From: an uncultured Solobacterium sp.
GTDB taxonomy: Bacteria > Bacillota_I > Bacilli_A > Erysipelotrichales > Erysipelotrichaceae
Direction of reading: 5' to 3'
Assembly (NCBI GenBank): GCA_900552125.1
Contig: URYK01000009.1
Span: forward strand, 15,555-79,554
DNA: 64,000 bases
The position numbers and the translations under genes were made by a program. The notes beneath the pieces were generated by a model, which saw only the letters and a list, made by a program, of their open reading frames with translations, was not told the DNA's origin and made no database searches. Shown one piece after another: positions 53,679 to 62,516 of the stretch. Position 1 is the first letter of the stretch; each line of letters opens with the position of its first letter.

Positions 53679-54455
53679 TCAGTTTTTCCTTTGTAAGAAA
53701 AAATTATGTTTTATACTCTTTACATGATAGATTCTTCTTAAGAATAAAAATATTATACTTTGTATGAAATATAACACTAACCAAACAAAAGGCAGGAAGA
53801 GATAACTTCCAACTAGATTATAGATATCTTTCATAATAGGTAATGATGGTGGAAAACCGATAAACATATATTGTGTTCCTAAAAACATATTGGTAAAAAA
53901 TGCAATAGAAAATAATAAACAAAGAAACAAGTAGTTTGTTTTCAAATGTTTATAATCTAATAAATTTTTATTCTTAAGTTGCATCAAGGCAAATAACACA
54001 AATGCTGCATGAAGCATAAAGAAGTTTATTGTACGATAACTAAAAACAGGATATAATCCACTAATATTCATTGGGTATATCATTGCGGCCATTCCTGCGA
54101 AAATACCAATGACACCACTAAAAAAGCATGACCATTCTTTTTGTGAGAAAGCTGAATAAACATTTATATATGTACAAAAAGAGCATAATTCAAAAGGCAG
54201 TATCTGTACCCATACACGATCATGACAAAAGAATAATAACCAGATTGTATAGATACATTCTTCTATTAGAAAATAAACTGCTATTTTCCTCTGCATATGA
54301 ATTCTCTTTTGTTCATCAAGTATACAATAATGCTTATATAAGATTATAATGAACAAGATAGATAAAGTTATATAAATAAAATGAGAAAGCTGAAAACACA
54401 TAAAAGGCGCCTTCAAATCCTGTATATCACTGTAAAATGTAAAAAAATCATTCAT
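53679..54455 (-). CDS. TIGR02206/YwaF-family membrane protein
   Basis: 258 residues, about six to seven hydrophobic helices. FELCSFCTYINVYSAF and GTQYMFIGFPPSLP match the YwaF (TIGR02206) family of unknown function. Basic C-terminal tail. 50 bases upstream of (and reading toward) the ABC fusion gene, so possibly in one operon with it. Confidence 0.8.
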   Translation of the reverse strand: MNDFFTFYSDIQDLKAPFMCFQLSHFIYITLSILFIIILYKHYCILDEQKRIHMQRKIAVYFLIEECIYTIWLLFFCHDRVWVQILPFELCSFCTYINVYSAFSQKEWSCFFSGVIGIFAGMAAMIYPMNISGLYPVFSYRTINFFMLHAAFVLFALMQLKNKNLLDYKHLKTNYLFLCLLFSIAFFTNMFLGTQYMFIGFPPSLPIMKDIYNLVGSYLFLPFVWLVLYFIQSIIFLFLRRIYHVKSIKHNFFLQRKN

Positions 54456-54561
54456 ATAAAATCACCAGCATCTATTTTAACATTATTTTTTAATACAATT
54501 GACATTGTTAAGAATTCTTTAGATTCTATAGAAAGTATGATAGAATACATCTGGTGATTAT

Positions 54562-54840
54562 ATGCAGATACAATATACAACAATAGACAACATATCATTT
54601 GAAGATACCAGCTATTCTAATAGCTTAAAATCCAGTTTAGAAAGAATCGGACTAAACTTTCCTATTCATGTGAAAAAAGAAGAAAATGGTTATATATGTG
54701 TAGATGGCACAAAAAGATTGAATGCTATACGTGATATCTTACATAGCGATCCAACCTTTGCCAAATTTCAGAAAATTCCTATTCTAGTTGTGACACGTGC
54801 TAGAACTGCTCCACCATATCATTTACATAACCATCACTAA
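54562..54840 (+). CDS. Small ParB-like nuclease-fold protein
   Basis: 92 residues. SLKSSLERIGLNFPIHVKKE and GYICVDGTKRLNAIRDIL follow the ParB N-terminal pattern (target sequence then DGxKRLxA in place of GxRRxxA). There is no HTH or dimerisation part, so it is not a chromosome-partition ParB. The tail YHLHNHH is His-rich. GGTGAT before the ATG and a terminator directly after show a real single gene. Role unknown; CTP or nucleotide binding is conceivable. Confidence 0.65.
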   Translation: MQIQYTTIDNISFEDTSYSNSLKSSLERIGLNFPIHVKKEENGYICVDGTKRLNAIRDILHSDPTFAKFQKIPILVVTRARTAPPYHLHNHH

Positions 54841-54868
54841 CAAGAGTTTTCCTCAAGCTCTTGTTTTA
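54839..54868 (+). terminator. Terminator after the ParB-like gene
   Basis: AACAAGAG (54839-54846) pairs with CTCTTGTT (54858-54865), then T-rich. It overlaps the end of the converging ddl gene. Confidence 0.8.
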
Positions 54869-56017
54869 TTTCATCATTTTTCCACCATGTTTCCACTCTT
54901 TTAGTATATTTGATGAGAAGCTATATACTTTTTTATCTTCATTTCTTTTTCGTTTAAATGCTAATTGTATCAGTTCTTCAATTAGAGTTGTAAAATTCAT
55001 TTGATCCTTTTTCCATAAGTAATATGATAAAGAACCAGGGATGGAATTAATCTCATTTATATAAACTACTTCACTATCCTTCTGCATCAAAAAATCTATT
55101 CGTACAACTCCAGAAGCATTTAATGCATAAAATGCTTCTTTTGCCATTCGCTGAATTTCTTCTATCTGTTCTTCACTTATATCAGCTGGAAGTTTTCTAC
55201 TGGTGTTGATCATTCCTTTATTCGCATGTTTGCCAATATATTTATTTTCAAATGATAATATGTCGTCTTGTTTCAATACTTCTTCCAGCATACTACAAAT
55301 ACAATGTTCCTCATCCCCTAGAAGTGATATATTAATTTCACGTAGTGGTTCAATCTTTTTTTCAATTAGTACTTTATGATCATATTCATATGCATCCATC
55401 ATCGCAACATGTAACTCACTATCATTATTTACTACCTTAATACCAATACTGCTTCCTAAGTTTGCTGGTTTTACAACCAAAGGATATCCTAGTCTTTGCG
55501 CTTTTTTAAAGAAATCCTCTTCCATTTTTTCTTTTCTACTCCAATAAAACCAAGGTACTACACGCAAACCGCTATCTTGAAGAATTTGTTTCATAATCAC
55601 TTTGTCCTGTCCAATAGCACCTGCTAATACGCTGCACCCTGTATAGGGAATTCCCAATGTCTGTACATAACCCTGAAAGCTTCCATCTTCCCCATTTGTT
55701 CCATGCAGAACTGGTATTACTAAATCAACTCGTCTTTCTTTCTCAAAGAAATGTTTACGAGCTGGTACCAAATAGACATTCGCATCTCTTCGTACTAGAG
55801 TTACTGGTTGATGCTGAAGTGTAAATTGTTCAATATTAGAGAAAGTATCCAATGATTTTAATTCCTCTTCACAAAACATTCTCCCATCCTTTGCGATGTA
55901 AAGAGGAAAGATTTCATAGTCATCAGATATCGCAGACATGACCTGTATGGCAGATAGGACACTGATTTCATGTTCTACACTTTTTCCACCAAAAGCCACC
56001 GCAATGTTTAATTTCAT
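54866..56017 (-). CDS. ddl: D-alanine--D-alanine ligase
   Basis: 383 residues, ATP-grasp. AVAFGGKSVEHEISVLSA opening, VIPVLHGTNGEDGSFQGYV, VVKPANLGSSIGIKVV, and INEINSIPGSLSYYLWK at the end. The omega-loop reads FENKYIGKH, with the Tyr expected of D-Ala-D-Ala rather than D-Ala-D-lactate enzymes. Good AAGGAG site. Last of a group with a MurF-like ligase and a hydrolase; 58 bases separate it from the MurF-like gene. Confidence 0.94.
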   Translation of the reverse strand: MKLNIAVAFGGKSVEHEISVLSAIQVMSAISDDYEIFPLYIAKDGRMFCEEELKSLDTFSNIEQFTLQHQPVTLVRRDANVYLVPARKHFFEKERRVDLVIPVLHGTNGEDGSFQGYVQTLGIPYTGCSVLAGAIGQDKVIMKQILQDSGLRVVPWFYWSRKEKMEEDFFKKAQRLGYPLVVKPANLGSSIGIKVVNNDSELHVAMMDAYEYDHKVLIEKKIEPLREINISLLGDEEHCICSMLEEVLKQDDILSFENKYIGKHANKGMINTSRKLPADISEEQIEEIQRMAKEAFYALNASGVVRIDFLMQKDSEVVYINEINSIPGSLSYYLWKKDQMNFTTLIEELIQLAFKRKRNEDKKVYSFSSNILKEWKHGGKMMK

Positions 56018-56075
56018 AGATGCACCACTCCTTATATTATCAGTGTATGCACTAGCCTAAAACATGTTCTTGTGA

Positions 56076-57644
56076 CTAACTGTTAAATGCATCAGGAAGA
56101 TCATTTTCAATCAATACACAATCTTCTTTCTTTGCCTTCTCCCTTACAATTTCCCATGCTTTCATAAAGGAATCTACAATATATAAATTAGAATCATCAA
56201 AATGTGCATCTTTTAAACCCTTCGCAATGCTTTGTGTATGATTTTTTCCAACTAAACAACATACATCGGCACTTTCGGCAATTTCTAAACCAAACTCATA
56301 CTGAGCCTGTTCCTGCTGATCTTTTAACTCAATAAAACCCGGTGTAATAATAAAACGTTTGTTAGGCATATTTCGTAATACTTCTAAAGCACAGCTGGCA
56401 CCTTCAGGATTCGCATTATAAGCATCATCTAAAATCATACAAAAACCTTCACGAACCTGTAGGCGATGTTCAATGTATGGCATTCTTGCGACAGCATATG
56501 ACATCATTTCCCAGGAAATGCCAAGTGTATGAGACACTGCAATTGCACATGTCAGATTCAAAATATGATGTTTTCCTAATAATTTTGTATGAAATGTATA
56601 CAAGAAATCTTCATAAACAATTTGAAACGTAGTTCCATCTTTTCGATAAACAACATTTACACAGCTAAAATCCGCATCCTGTGAAAACCCATAATGAATG
56701 ATTTGACATGTATTCTGTATTCCATATGATCGAATATACTCATTATCTATATTCACAAAACCAATTCCATCCGATGGCAATTTTTCTATCATCTGCATTT
56801 TTTCATGTAAAATAGCTTCAATAGAACCAAATGTCTGAAGATGTTGAAAACCAACAGAGGTGACAACTCCAATCTGAGGCTCTACAAAATCCATCAGAGT
56901 TTCAATTTCACCTACATGGTCTGCCCCCATTTCACATACGAACAATTCATGAATTCTAGTCAACTGCTTACGTATTGTTATAGTTATACCCATTAAATTA
57001 TTATAAGATCCAGGAGTCATTAAAGTCGCATATTCTTTCGATAATAATGTATGAATCATATGCTTAACACTAGTTTTTCCATAACTTCCTGTAATACCAA
57101 TACAAGTAAGATTCTGATATTGTCCCAAAATTTCCTTCGCATCATTCACATAAGAATTTCGAATTTTATTCTCCATAGGCTCAATCACTCTCGCAAGAAT
57201 AAGAATCATGATCCATGGTGAAAAATACATAAAAGGCGTCATAAAAATCCACAATGCCTGAACATAGAGATAACATATCGTTAATACGATTACATAAAAT
57301 AGTAAAAATAAGGCCATTAATCGATAAACACGTGCTGTCTTAACAAATGGCTTACGATATTCATGTTCACTCTCTACTTTTCCATTAATATAAGTAAAAA
57401 TTAATATCAACATATACAATAAATAAGGACGCATCGATAGCGGATAAACAAAATATAAACCATAACTAAAACACAACAATAAAAACACAAATAATATATA
57501 GCGATATGAAGTGTGAATATAGTTTCTTAACCAGGATTGATAACGCCCTACATGATATCGATTCTGTTGAAACATATGCATTGCCATTTTACAGGGAAGA
57601 TAGAGGAAAAAAAGATATACGATTATATAACCAATATACATCAT
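56076..57644 (-). CDS. Membrane-anchored MurF-like ligase
   Basis: 522 residues. About the first 160 are membrane segments (IGYIIVYLFFLYLPCKMAM, YILFVFLLLCFSYGLYFVYP, LLYMLILIFTYIN, LFLLFYVIVLTICYLYVQAL, YFSPWIMILILARVI). The rest is a Mur ligase: GITGSYGKTSVKHMI (P-loop), GADHVGEIETL, SVGFQHLQTFGS, and MurF-type DDAYNANPEGASCALEVL. The soluble N-terminal domain that binds UDP-MurNAc-tripeptide in normal MurF is absent, so the substrate may be lipid-linked. Four-base overlap with the hydrolase upstream and ddl next downstream support a D-Ala-D-Ala-related function. Confidence 0.82.
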   Translation of the reverse strand: MMYIGYIIVYLFFLYLPCKMAMHMFQQNRYHVGRYQSWLRNYIHTSYRYILFVFLLLCFSYGLYFVYPLSMRPYLLYMLILIFTYINGKVESEHEYRKPFVKTARVYRLMALFLLFYVIVLTICYLYVQALWIFMTPFMYFSPWIMILILARVIEPMENKIRNSYVNDAKEILGQYQNLTCIGITGSYGKTSVKHMIHTLLSKEYATLMTPGSYNNLMGITITIRKQLTRIHELFVCEMGADHVGEIETLMDFVEPQIGVVTSVGFQHLQTFGSIEAILHEKMQMIEKLPSDGIGFVNIDNEYIRSYGIQNTCQIIHYGFSQDADFSCVNVVYRKDGTTFQIVYEDFLYTFHTKLLGKHHILNLTCAIAVSHTLGISWEMMSYAVARMPYIEHRLQVREGFCMILDDAYNANPEGASCALEVLRNMPNKRFIITPGFIELKDQQEQAQYEFGLEIAESADVCCLVGKNHTQSIAKGLKDAHFDDSNLYIVDSFMKAWEIVREKAKKEDCVLIENDLPDAFNS

Positions 57645-58351
57645 TCTTTTAAGTACACCTCAGCTATTCTAATAAATTGCATACTACAATGAAAATAAGC
57701 AAAATGACCTTCATGTTCCAAAACAATCAAAGATGCATTTTTCATTTTCTTCTCCATTTCCTTCCCCATCCATAATGGTGTTTCCACATCTTTTTCACCC
57801 CAAACCAACAATGTTTCCACATCGATATCTTGTAATATAGGCTGCAGATTCTCTTCTACACTTGCGACTAATACACCTTTCATCACTTCACTTGCATTTT
57901 TATAATCACTACTTCCCATAGCTGGTGTCATTGATAGTTTCTTTAACAGTTTATATGTTTTCACTTTTATCCAATAAGAAATTCCTCTTTTTGCCTGGAT
58001 ACCTGCTGCACCTGTCAGTAGCATTTTTTTTACTGGATAACGAAGTGCATATTTTATTGCTATTCGTGCTCCAAATGAATGAGCAATCAAGATAATATCC
58101 TCTAAACCAAAGTATTCTATCACTTCATGTAAAAAATCCACATACATATCCACATCCCAGACAGTATCTGGTTCATCACTTTCACCAAACCCAGGTAAAT
58201 CCATATTCAATACTGTAAATTGATCAGAAAAATGATCTTGTATAAACTTCATCATATAGAAATTCTGACCCCAGCCATGTAGTAAAACAATAGAAGTTTT
58301 TCCATTTCCCTTACATATGGCATTCACCTGTAACCCACGAATTGTAATCAT
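57641..58351 (-). CDS. Alpha/beta hydrolase
   Basis: 236 residues. Oxyanion HGWGQN, nucleophile elbow IAHSFGARIAIK (Ser), acid in LLVWGEKDVETP (Asp), and His in LEHEGHFAYFH: a full catalytic triad. No signal peptide. Overlaps the MurF-like gene by four bases, so co-translated; an esterase/thioesterase or lipid role is possible. Strong AAAGGAGG site. Confidence 0.88.
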   Translation of the reverse strand: MITIRGLQVNAICKGNGKTSIVLLHGWGQNFYMMKFIQDHFSDQFTVLNMDLPGFGESDEPDTVWDVDMYVDFLHEVIEYFGLEDIILIAHSFGARIAIKYALRYPVKKMLLTGAAGIQAKRGISYWIKVKTYKLLKKLSMTPAMGSSDYKNASEVMKGVLVASVEENLQPILQDIDVETLLVWGEKDVETPLWMGKEMEKKMKNASLIVLEHEGHFAYFHCSMQFIRIAEVYLKE

Positions 58352-58456
58352 ACGAAACCTCCTTTCTTCACTATATGAATATTTGTCGAATTATATCCTT
58401 TTCATTAACTTATAAAATCTAAAAACATGGGTATTCTTTAGATGAGGTGAATCAAT

Positions 58457-59965
58457 ATGAAAGAGTCTTATTGGATAAATAAACAGAAAAACAAAACTAG
58501 CTATTCAGCACTAACAAAGGAAACCGATGCCCATATTGCCATAATCGGTGCGGGACTTACCGGAATTACAACCGCATACTTTCTAGCCCAGGCAAATGAA
58601 GATGTCATACTGATTGAGGCAGATCAAATCTGTTATGGAGCAAGTGGAAGAAACACTGGTAAAGTAAGTGCACAACACGGTCTTATCTATCATGATTTAA
58701 TCAATCGCTATGACAAGGCAATGGCTAAACAGTATTATGCAGCTAACGCAGAAGCATTAAATACGATGGAATCCATTATCGAAACACATCAGATTGAATG
58801 CAATTTTGAACGAGTTGATTCTGTATTATACACAAAGAACCCATTAAACATTCCTAATCTACAGGATGAATATCAGGCATATCTAGATATTGGAATCCCT
58901 TGCGAATATATGAATAATACACAATCTCCTTTTCCTTATGAAGCAGGACTAGCAATGAAACAACAGGCACGATTTGATCCATATGCCTATGGAACTGCCC
59001 TAGCAAAAATAACTCATGATATGGGGGTACCTATTTATGAACAATCTCCGGTTCAAGAAGTCATTAAAGAAGATCAGGGTTATCGTTTAACTATCAATGA
59101 TATTTATGTACATGCAGATATTGTGATATTTGCGACCCAATTTCCTTTTATTGACTATGGAAACTTTTATTTTGCGAGGATGTATTCCCAACAGGAAACA
59201 ATTGCTTATGCGAAGCTAAAAGAAAAACAAGACATGGATATGATGTTGTCAATAGATGAATATGTACAATCATTTAATATCGATGAAGATATCTTATTAT
59301 ACGCAGGAAACGAACATAAAAGCGGACAGGATCAAAGAAAATCCCAACAGGAATTTGCCTATGAACTGCCCTCTATGTTCTCAATTGATCAGCTGATTTC
59401 TACATGGTCTTCTCAAGACTACATAACATTTGATAAGCTGCCTATGGTTGGAAAACTAGATAAATTTGATGATACTATGTTATTTGCCAGCGGCTTTAAT
59501 AAATGGGGCAATACCACAAGCTGTATTGCGGCAAAATTATTGTGTGCACATGCTTTACGACGTGATTCAATCTATCGTATGCTATATTCTCCACAACGTT
59601 TATCTAACATTTTCTCCTTACCTTTTGTAAAGGAAAATGCAAACGTTGCCCTTGCCTTCATAAAAAGCAAACTACAAAATACAAGTGATGATATCCCAAA
59701 TAAACAAGAGGCAAATATCATGGAATTAGATGGTCATAAATATGGTGTCTATCGTGATGAAGAAGATGATTTACATATCGTAGATATTATTTGTCCTCAT
59801 ATGGGATGTACATTACATTTTAATAATGAAGATAAAACTTGGGACTGTCCCTGTCATGGATCTAGATTCTCATATAAAGGGGATATCGTGAAAGGTCCTG
59901 CATCTCATAAATTAAATACCTTAGATGAAAGTCATAATTCTATAAATCCACATATACTAAAATAA
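58457..59965 (+). CDS. FAD-dependent oxidoreductase with C-terminal Rieske domain
   Basis: 502 residues. N-terminal DAO-type FAD domain: AIIGAGLTGITTAYFLAQ, YGASGRNTGKVSAQHG. C-terminal Rieske [2Fe-2S] domain with CPHMGC and CPCHGS (two Cys, two His). Similar in layout to B. subtilis YhfW. Oxidises an amine or amino acid-like substrate and passes electrons to the Rieske centre; substrate unknown. GAGGTGA precedes the ATG. Confidence 0.9.
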   Translation: MKESYWINKQKNKTSYSALTKETDAHIAIIGAGLTGITTAYFLAQANEDVILIEADQICYGASGRNTGKVSAQHGLIYHDLINRYDKAMAKQYYAANAEALNTMESIIETHQIECNFERVDSVLYTKNPLNIPNLQDEYQAYLDIGIPCEYMNNTQSPFPYEAGLAMKQQARFDPYAYGTALAKITHDMGVPIYEQSPVQEVIKEDQGYRLTINDIYVHADIVIFATQFPFIDYGNFYFARMYSQQETIAYAKLKEKQDMDMMLSIDEYVQSFNIDEDILLYAGNEHKSGQDQRKSQQEFAYELPSMFSIDQLISTWSSQDYITFDKLPMVGKLDKFDDTMLFASGFNKWGNTTSCIAAKLLCAHALRRDSIYRMLYSPQRLSNIFSLPFVKENANVALAFIKSKLQNTSDDIPNKQEANIMELDGHKYGVYRDEEDDLHIVDIICPHMGCTLHFNNEDKTWDCPCHGSRFSYKGDIVKGPASHKLNTLDESHNSINPHILK

Positions 59966-59990
59966 GCAATGTCATTATTGCTTATTTTTT
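59961..59990. terminator. Terminator between the Rieske protein and TetR genes
   Basis: AATAAGCAA (59961-59969) pairs with TTGCTTATT (59978-59986) and a T6 tail. Lies between converging genes. Confidence 0.8.
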
Positions 59991-60543
59991 ATCCAAAAAC
60001 ATTTGGTATACAATTCCTAATAATCATCGCAATTTTCTTTTCATCTACTTTACAATCAGTATCTACCCAATGCTTTAACGTCATTGTGAATCCTGCTTGA
60101 AAGTTTATAAAATAATACATGATTTCCTCTTCACTTGTTAATCCAGCTTCTTTACAGCGAGTCTCTATGATTTTCCATAAAGGTTCATATCCCTGTTTTA
60201 ATGGAAAGGATTTTCTCGTCTGCAGATTTACTTTATAAAAATATTTATGTTTTTTTATATGTTTCAAAAATGGAATAAATGATTGTTCAGAAAAAATATC
60301 CCATTCCTCATCCATATCCTGAAAACTATATAAAAGCTCTTTTCTTAGTGTTTTTTCCATTTTATCAAGCATATCATAAATATCTTCAAAATGAGCATAG
60401 AAGGTAGAGCGATTAACTTCTGCTTTCTCACACAATTTCTTGACAGTAATTTTTTCAAATTCTGTATATTTCATTAAATCCAGCATTACAGACTGCATAC
60501 GAATCTCTATATCTTTAAATCGCTGATTATTTTTAATATTCAT
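59989..60543 (-). CDS. TetR-family regulator
   Basis: 184 residues. HTH: EFEKITVKKLCEKAEVNRST, FYAHFEDIYDMLDK. The C-terminal half is like those of the TetR_C_7/YbiH-style group in Firmicutes. Divergent from the alcohol dehydrogenase gene, with a perfect palindrome between; expected to repress both. Confidence 0.87.
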   Translation of the reverse strand: MNIKNNQRFKDIEIRMQSVMLDLMKYTEFEKITVKKLCEKAEVNRSTFYAHFEDIYDMLDKMEKTLRKELLYSFQDMDEEWDIFSEQSFIPFLKHIKKHKYFYKVNLQTRKSFPLKQGYEPLWKIIETRCKEAGLTSEEEIMYYFINFQAGFTMTLKHWVDTDCKVDEKKIAMIIRNCIPNVFG

Positions 60544-60567
60544 AACATCATTCCCTTTTATTATTCC

Positions 60568-60582
60568 AACACAAATTGTGTT
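60568..60582. promoter_or_regulatory. Operator palindrome between tetR and adh
   Basis: AACACAA-A-TTGTGTT, perfect 7-bp arms around one base, 25 bases upstream of the tetR start in the 120-base divergent intergenic region. Confidence 0.65.
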
Positions 60583-60663
60583 ATTGATGATTGATTTTCA
60601 TATTATATCGAAACATAATGTTAATTACAAGAGGATATTCTTGTTAAATAAAGGAGTGAAAAA

Positions 60664-61677
60664 ATGAAATCAGCTATTTATTTAGGAAAAGAACATATTC
60701 AAATAAAAGAAATGCCACTACCTAGTATAGGAGAATATGATGTATTAATTAAGAATATATATTCTAGTATCTGTGGAACTGATGTTGCTGTTTATCAACA
60801 TGGAGAACACACAGGTCATCGTATTTCAATTGGTGAAGAATTTGGACATGAAACTGTTTCTAAAATCGTTGAGGTAGGAGATAAAGTAACAGATTTTGTT
60901 GTTGGTGAACGTGTTTATCCATATCCTTTATTCGCAACCAGAGACACAAAAAGAGCTGGCACAATCGGTGGATTCTCTGAATATATCAAAGTACCAAACG
61001 CAAAGAAAAATTATTCTTTGTATGATGTAGATGATAAAATACCTAGTAAAGTTGCCTGTTTAATTGAACCTTTTACCGTTGGATGTAGAGCAGTTCGTAG
61101 AGGGCAGCCAAAGAAAAATGAAAACTTTGTTGTTTTTGGATGTGGAACAATTGGTATGGCATGTGCCATTACGTTAAAACACTTTGGTGTTGATAAAGTT
61201 ATGGTTTGCGATATCTCTGATTTTCGTTTAAACATTGCTAAAGAGCTTGGATTTGAAACCTGCAATACTCATACTAACAATTTTATTGATCAAGCAATTT
61301 CCTACTTTGGAAAAGCTCATTCTTTAAAAGGTTTAACAGCAGATATTGACGGTTTTATCGATGCTAGCGGTGCTACAGAGATTCTTGACTTATTTATGGA
61401 ATATGGGAAAATCGAAAGCCGTTTTATTTCTGTTGCGGTAAACAAGCAAGAACGTAAAATTGACTTGTTACATATGACCTATTCTCAAAAAAGTATTATT
61501 GGTTCAGGCGGATATATGCCAGAAGATGTCATAGAAGTTATGGATATTATGAAAAGTGGTAAATGGGATATAGAAAAACTTATTACTCATGAATTCCCAT
61601 TAGATAATATTGAACAAGCTATTCAAACTGCTGGAAATACTAATACTGCACTTAATGTAATTATTAAATTTGATTGA
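60664..61677 (+). CDS. Zinc-dependent medium-chain alcohol dehydrogenase
   Basis: 337 residues, MDR family. Catalytic zinc ligands: Cys in SSICGTDVAVY, His-Glu in EEFGHETVSKI and Glu in CLIEPFTVGC. Rossmann motif VFGCGTIGMACA. The four-Cys structural zinc lobe found in many relatives is missing (region reads YPYPLFATRDTKRAG), as in some sorbitol/threonine dehydrogenase-like members. Substrate unknown; control by the divergent TetR. AAAGGAG site. Confidence 0.88.
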   Translation: MKSAIYLGKEHIQIKEMPLPSIGEYDVLIKNIYSSICGTDVAVYQHGEHTGHRISIGEEFGHETVSKIVEVGDKVTDFVVGERVYPYPLFATRDTKRAGTIGGFSEYIKVPNAKKNYSLYDVDDKIPSKVACLIEPFTVGCRAVRRGQPKKNENFVVFGCGTIGMACAITLKHFGVDKVMVCDISDFRLNIAKELGFETCNTHTNNFIDQAISYFGKAHSLKGLTADIDGFIDASGATEILDLFMEYGKIESRFISVAVNKQERKIDLLHMTYSQKSIIGSGGYMPEDVIEVMDIMKSGKWDIEKLITHEFPLDNIEQAIQTAGNTNTALNVIIKFD

Positions 61678-61682
61678 CAAAT

Positions 61683-61713
61683 AAAAATGGTATAGAATTT
61701 CTACACCATTTTT
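61683..61713. terminator. Bidirectional terminator between adh and thiT
   Basis: AAAAATGGT (61683-61691) pairs with ACCATTTTT (61705-61713), inner TAGA/TCTA adds pairs. Confidence 0.85.
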
Positions 61714-62236
61714 ATTTACGAATATTCATTTTTTTAATCTGTGGTTCTAATGCTTTATATAGAAGAGGAAGCACGATCATTCCCATAATCATGGTAGGAA
61801 CCATATAGCTAGCTTGATAAATAATACTTCCCTTTAAAGTAGTATCCCAAACAATAACACCTGAAATCGTTGATGAAATAAAACGGATAAGATTTGTAAT
61901 GAATACACCTGTAAACACATATCCAAAGTTAGGAAATATAGATGCTAGTCCATATACACTAAACGCAATGAAATAGTCTAATAAGAAACCAATCAAATCT
62001 GGTGTGTACATTGGTCCAGTCACAAATTGAGCAAAAACAGAAACAATAGAAACTATTAAACCTTTTTTCCACCCTAAGTGATAACTTGCCATTAATAAAG
62101 CAAGCGTAGATACACCTAGACTTCCTCCATTTGGCATTTCCAAAATGTGTAATGTATTGACAAATGTGTCCAATACCATAAATAAGGCAACATAAAATGC
62201 CATCAAAACTAGATCTTTTACTGATACATTTTTCAT
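61712..62236 (-). CDS. thiT: Thiamine ECF transporter S component ThiT
   Basis: 174 residues, six hydrophobic helices. MPNGGSLGVSTLALLMASY and WKKGLIVSIVSVFAQF with DYFIAFSVYGLA are ThiT motifs; works with a shared ECF energising module encoded elsewhere. Start at 62236: GGAGGTG lies seven bases upstream; the frame open to 62254 runs through the control hairpin. The TPP riboswitch upstream confirms the thiamine assignment. Confidence 0.94.
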   Translation of the reverse strand: MKNVSVKDLVLMAFYVALFMVLDTFVNTLHILEMPNGGSLGVSTLALLMASYHLGWKKGLIVSIVSVFAQFVTGPMYTPDLIGFLLDYFIAFSVYGLASIFPNFGYVFTGVFITNLIRFISSTISGVIVWDTTLKGSIIYQASYMVPTMIMGMIVLPLLYKALEPQIKKMNIRK

Positions 62237-62267
62237 AAAAAAACACCTCCACACATAGCTGAGGCGT
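62237..62267 (-). promoter_or_regulatory. thiT expression-platform hairpin
   Basis: Minus strand ACGCCTC (62261-62267) pairs with GAGGTGT (62243-62249). The stem covers the Shine-Dalgarno and is followed by T7 right up to the ATG. It can therefore work as a terminator, as an SD mask, or both when TPP is bound. Confidence 0.6.
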
Positions 62268-62297
62268 AAGGTATAAAGAAAATATAAAAATTTTCAT

Positions 62298-62376
62298 AGA
62301 CTCCCTACGCTAGCATTACCTAGTTCAGGTCATAAGGGATTGTATAATACATCTCAGCCATAAGGCACCCCTGTCT
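62298..62376 (-). ncRNA. TPP riboswitch (THI element)
   Basis: Conserved elements in order on the minus strand: GGGGTGCC, GGCTGAGAT, CCTTATGACCTGA, CTAGGTAATGCTAGCGTAGG. These match the thiamine-pyrophosphate aptamer, including the CTGAGA core and the ACCTGA block. It lies directly upstream of thiT and should lower its expression when TPP is plentiful. Confidence 0.96.
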
Positions 62377-62386
62377 TGACAATACT

Positions 62387-62414
62387 ATTATAATAAAATC
62401 AAATTATTTTTCAA
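62387..62414 (-). promoter_or_regulatory. Promoter of the riboswitch-thiT unit
   Basis: Minus strand TTGAAA (62409-62414), 16-base spacer, TATAAT (62387-62392). Confidence 0.7.
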
Positions 62415-62482
62415 GAAATTTCTATCATAACAAGAACTATTTTTCCCTGCACATCTATCTCTTCTTTGTTCAATAAATTAAA

Positions 62483-62506
62483 AAGGCAGTCTAACAAGAC
62501 CACCTT
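62483..62506 (-). terminator. Terminator of the first rpn gene
   Basis: AAGGTGGTCT/AGACTGCCTT on the minus strand (10 pairs, two G-T), loop TGTT, T-run. A near-identical copy ends the second rpn gene (63743-63766). Confidence 0.85.
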
Positions 62507-62516
62507 AATTAAACTA

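Noticed and set aside
54866..56017. Van-type D-Ala-D-Lac ligase linked to glycopeptide resistance
   Set aside because: The omega-loop Tyr (NKYIG) fits D-Ala-D-Ala specificity, and no vanH/vanX/vanS/vanR-like genes are nearby.
61959..62297. 112-codon minus frame overlapping thiT
   Set aside because: Out-of-frame shadow of thiT starting inside the riboswitch leader.
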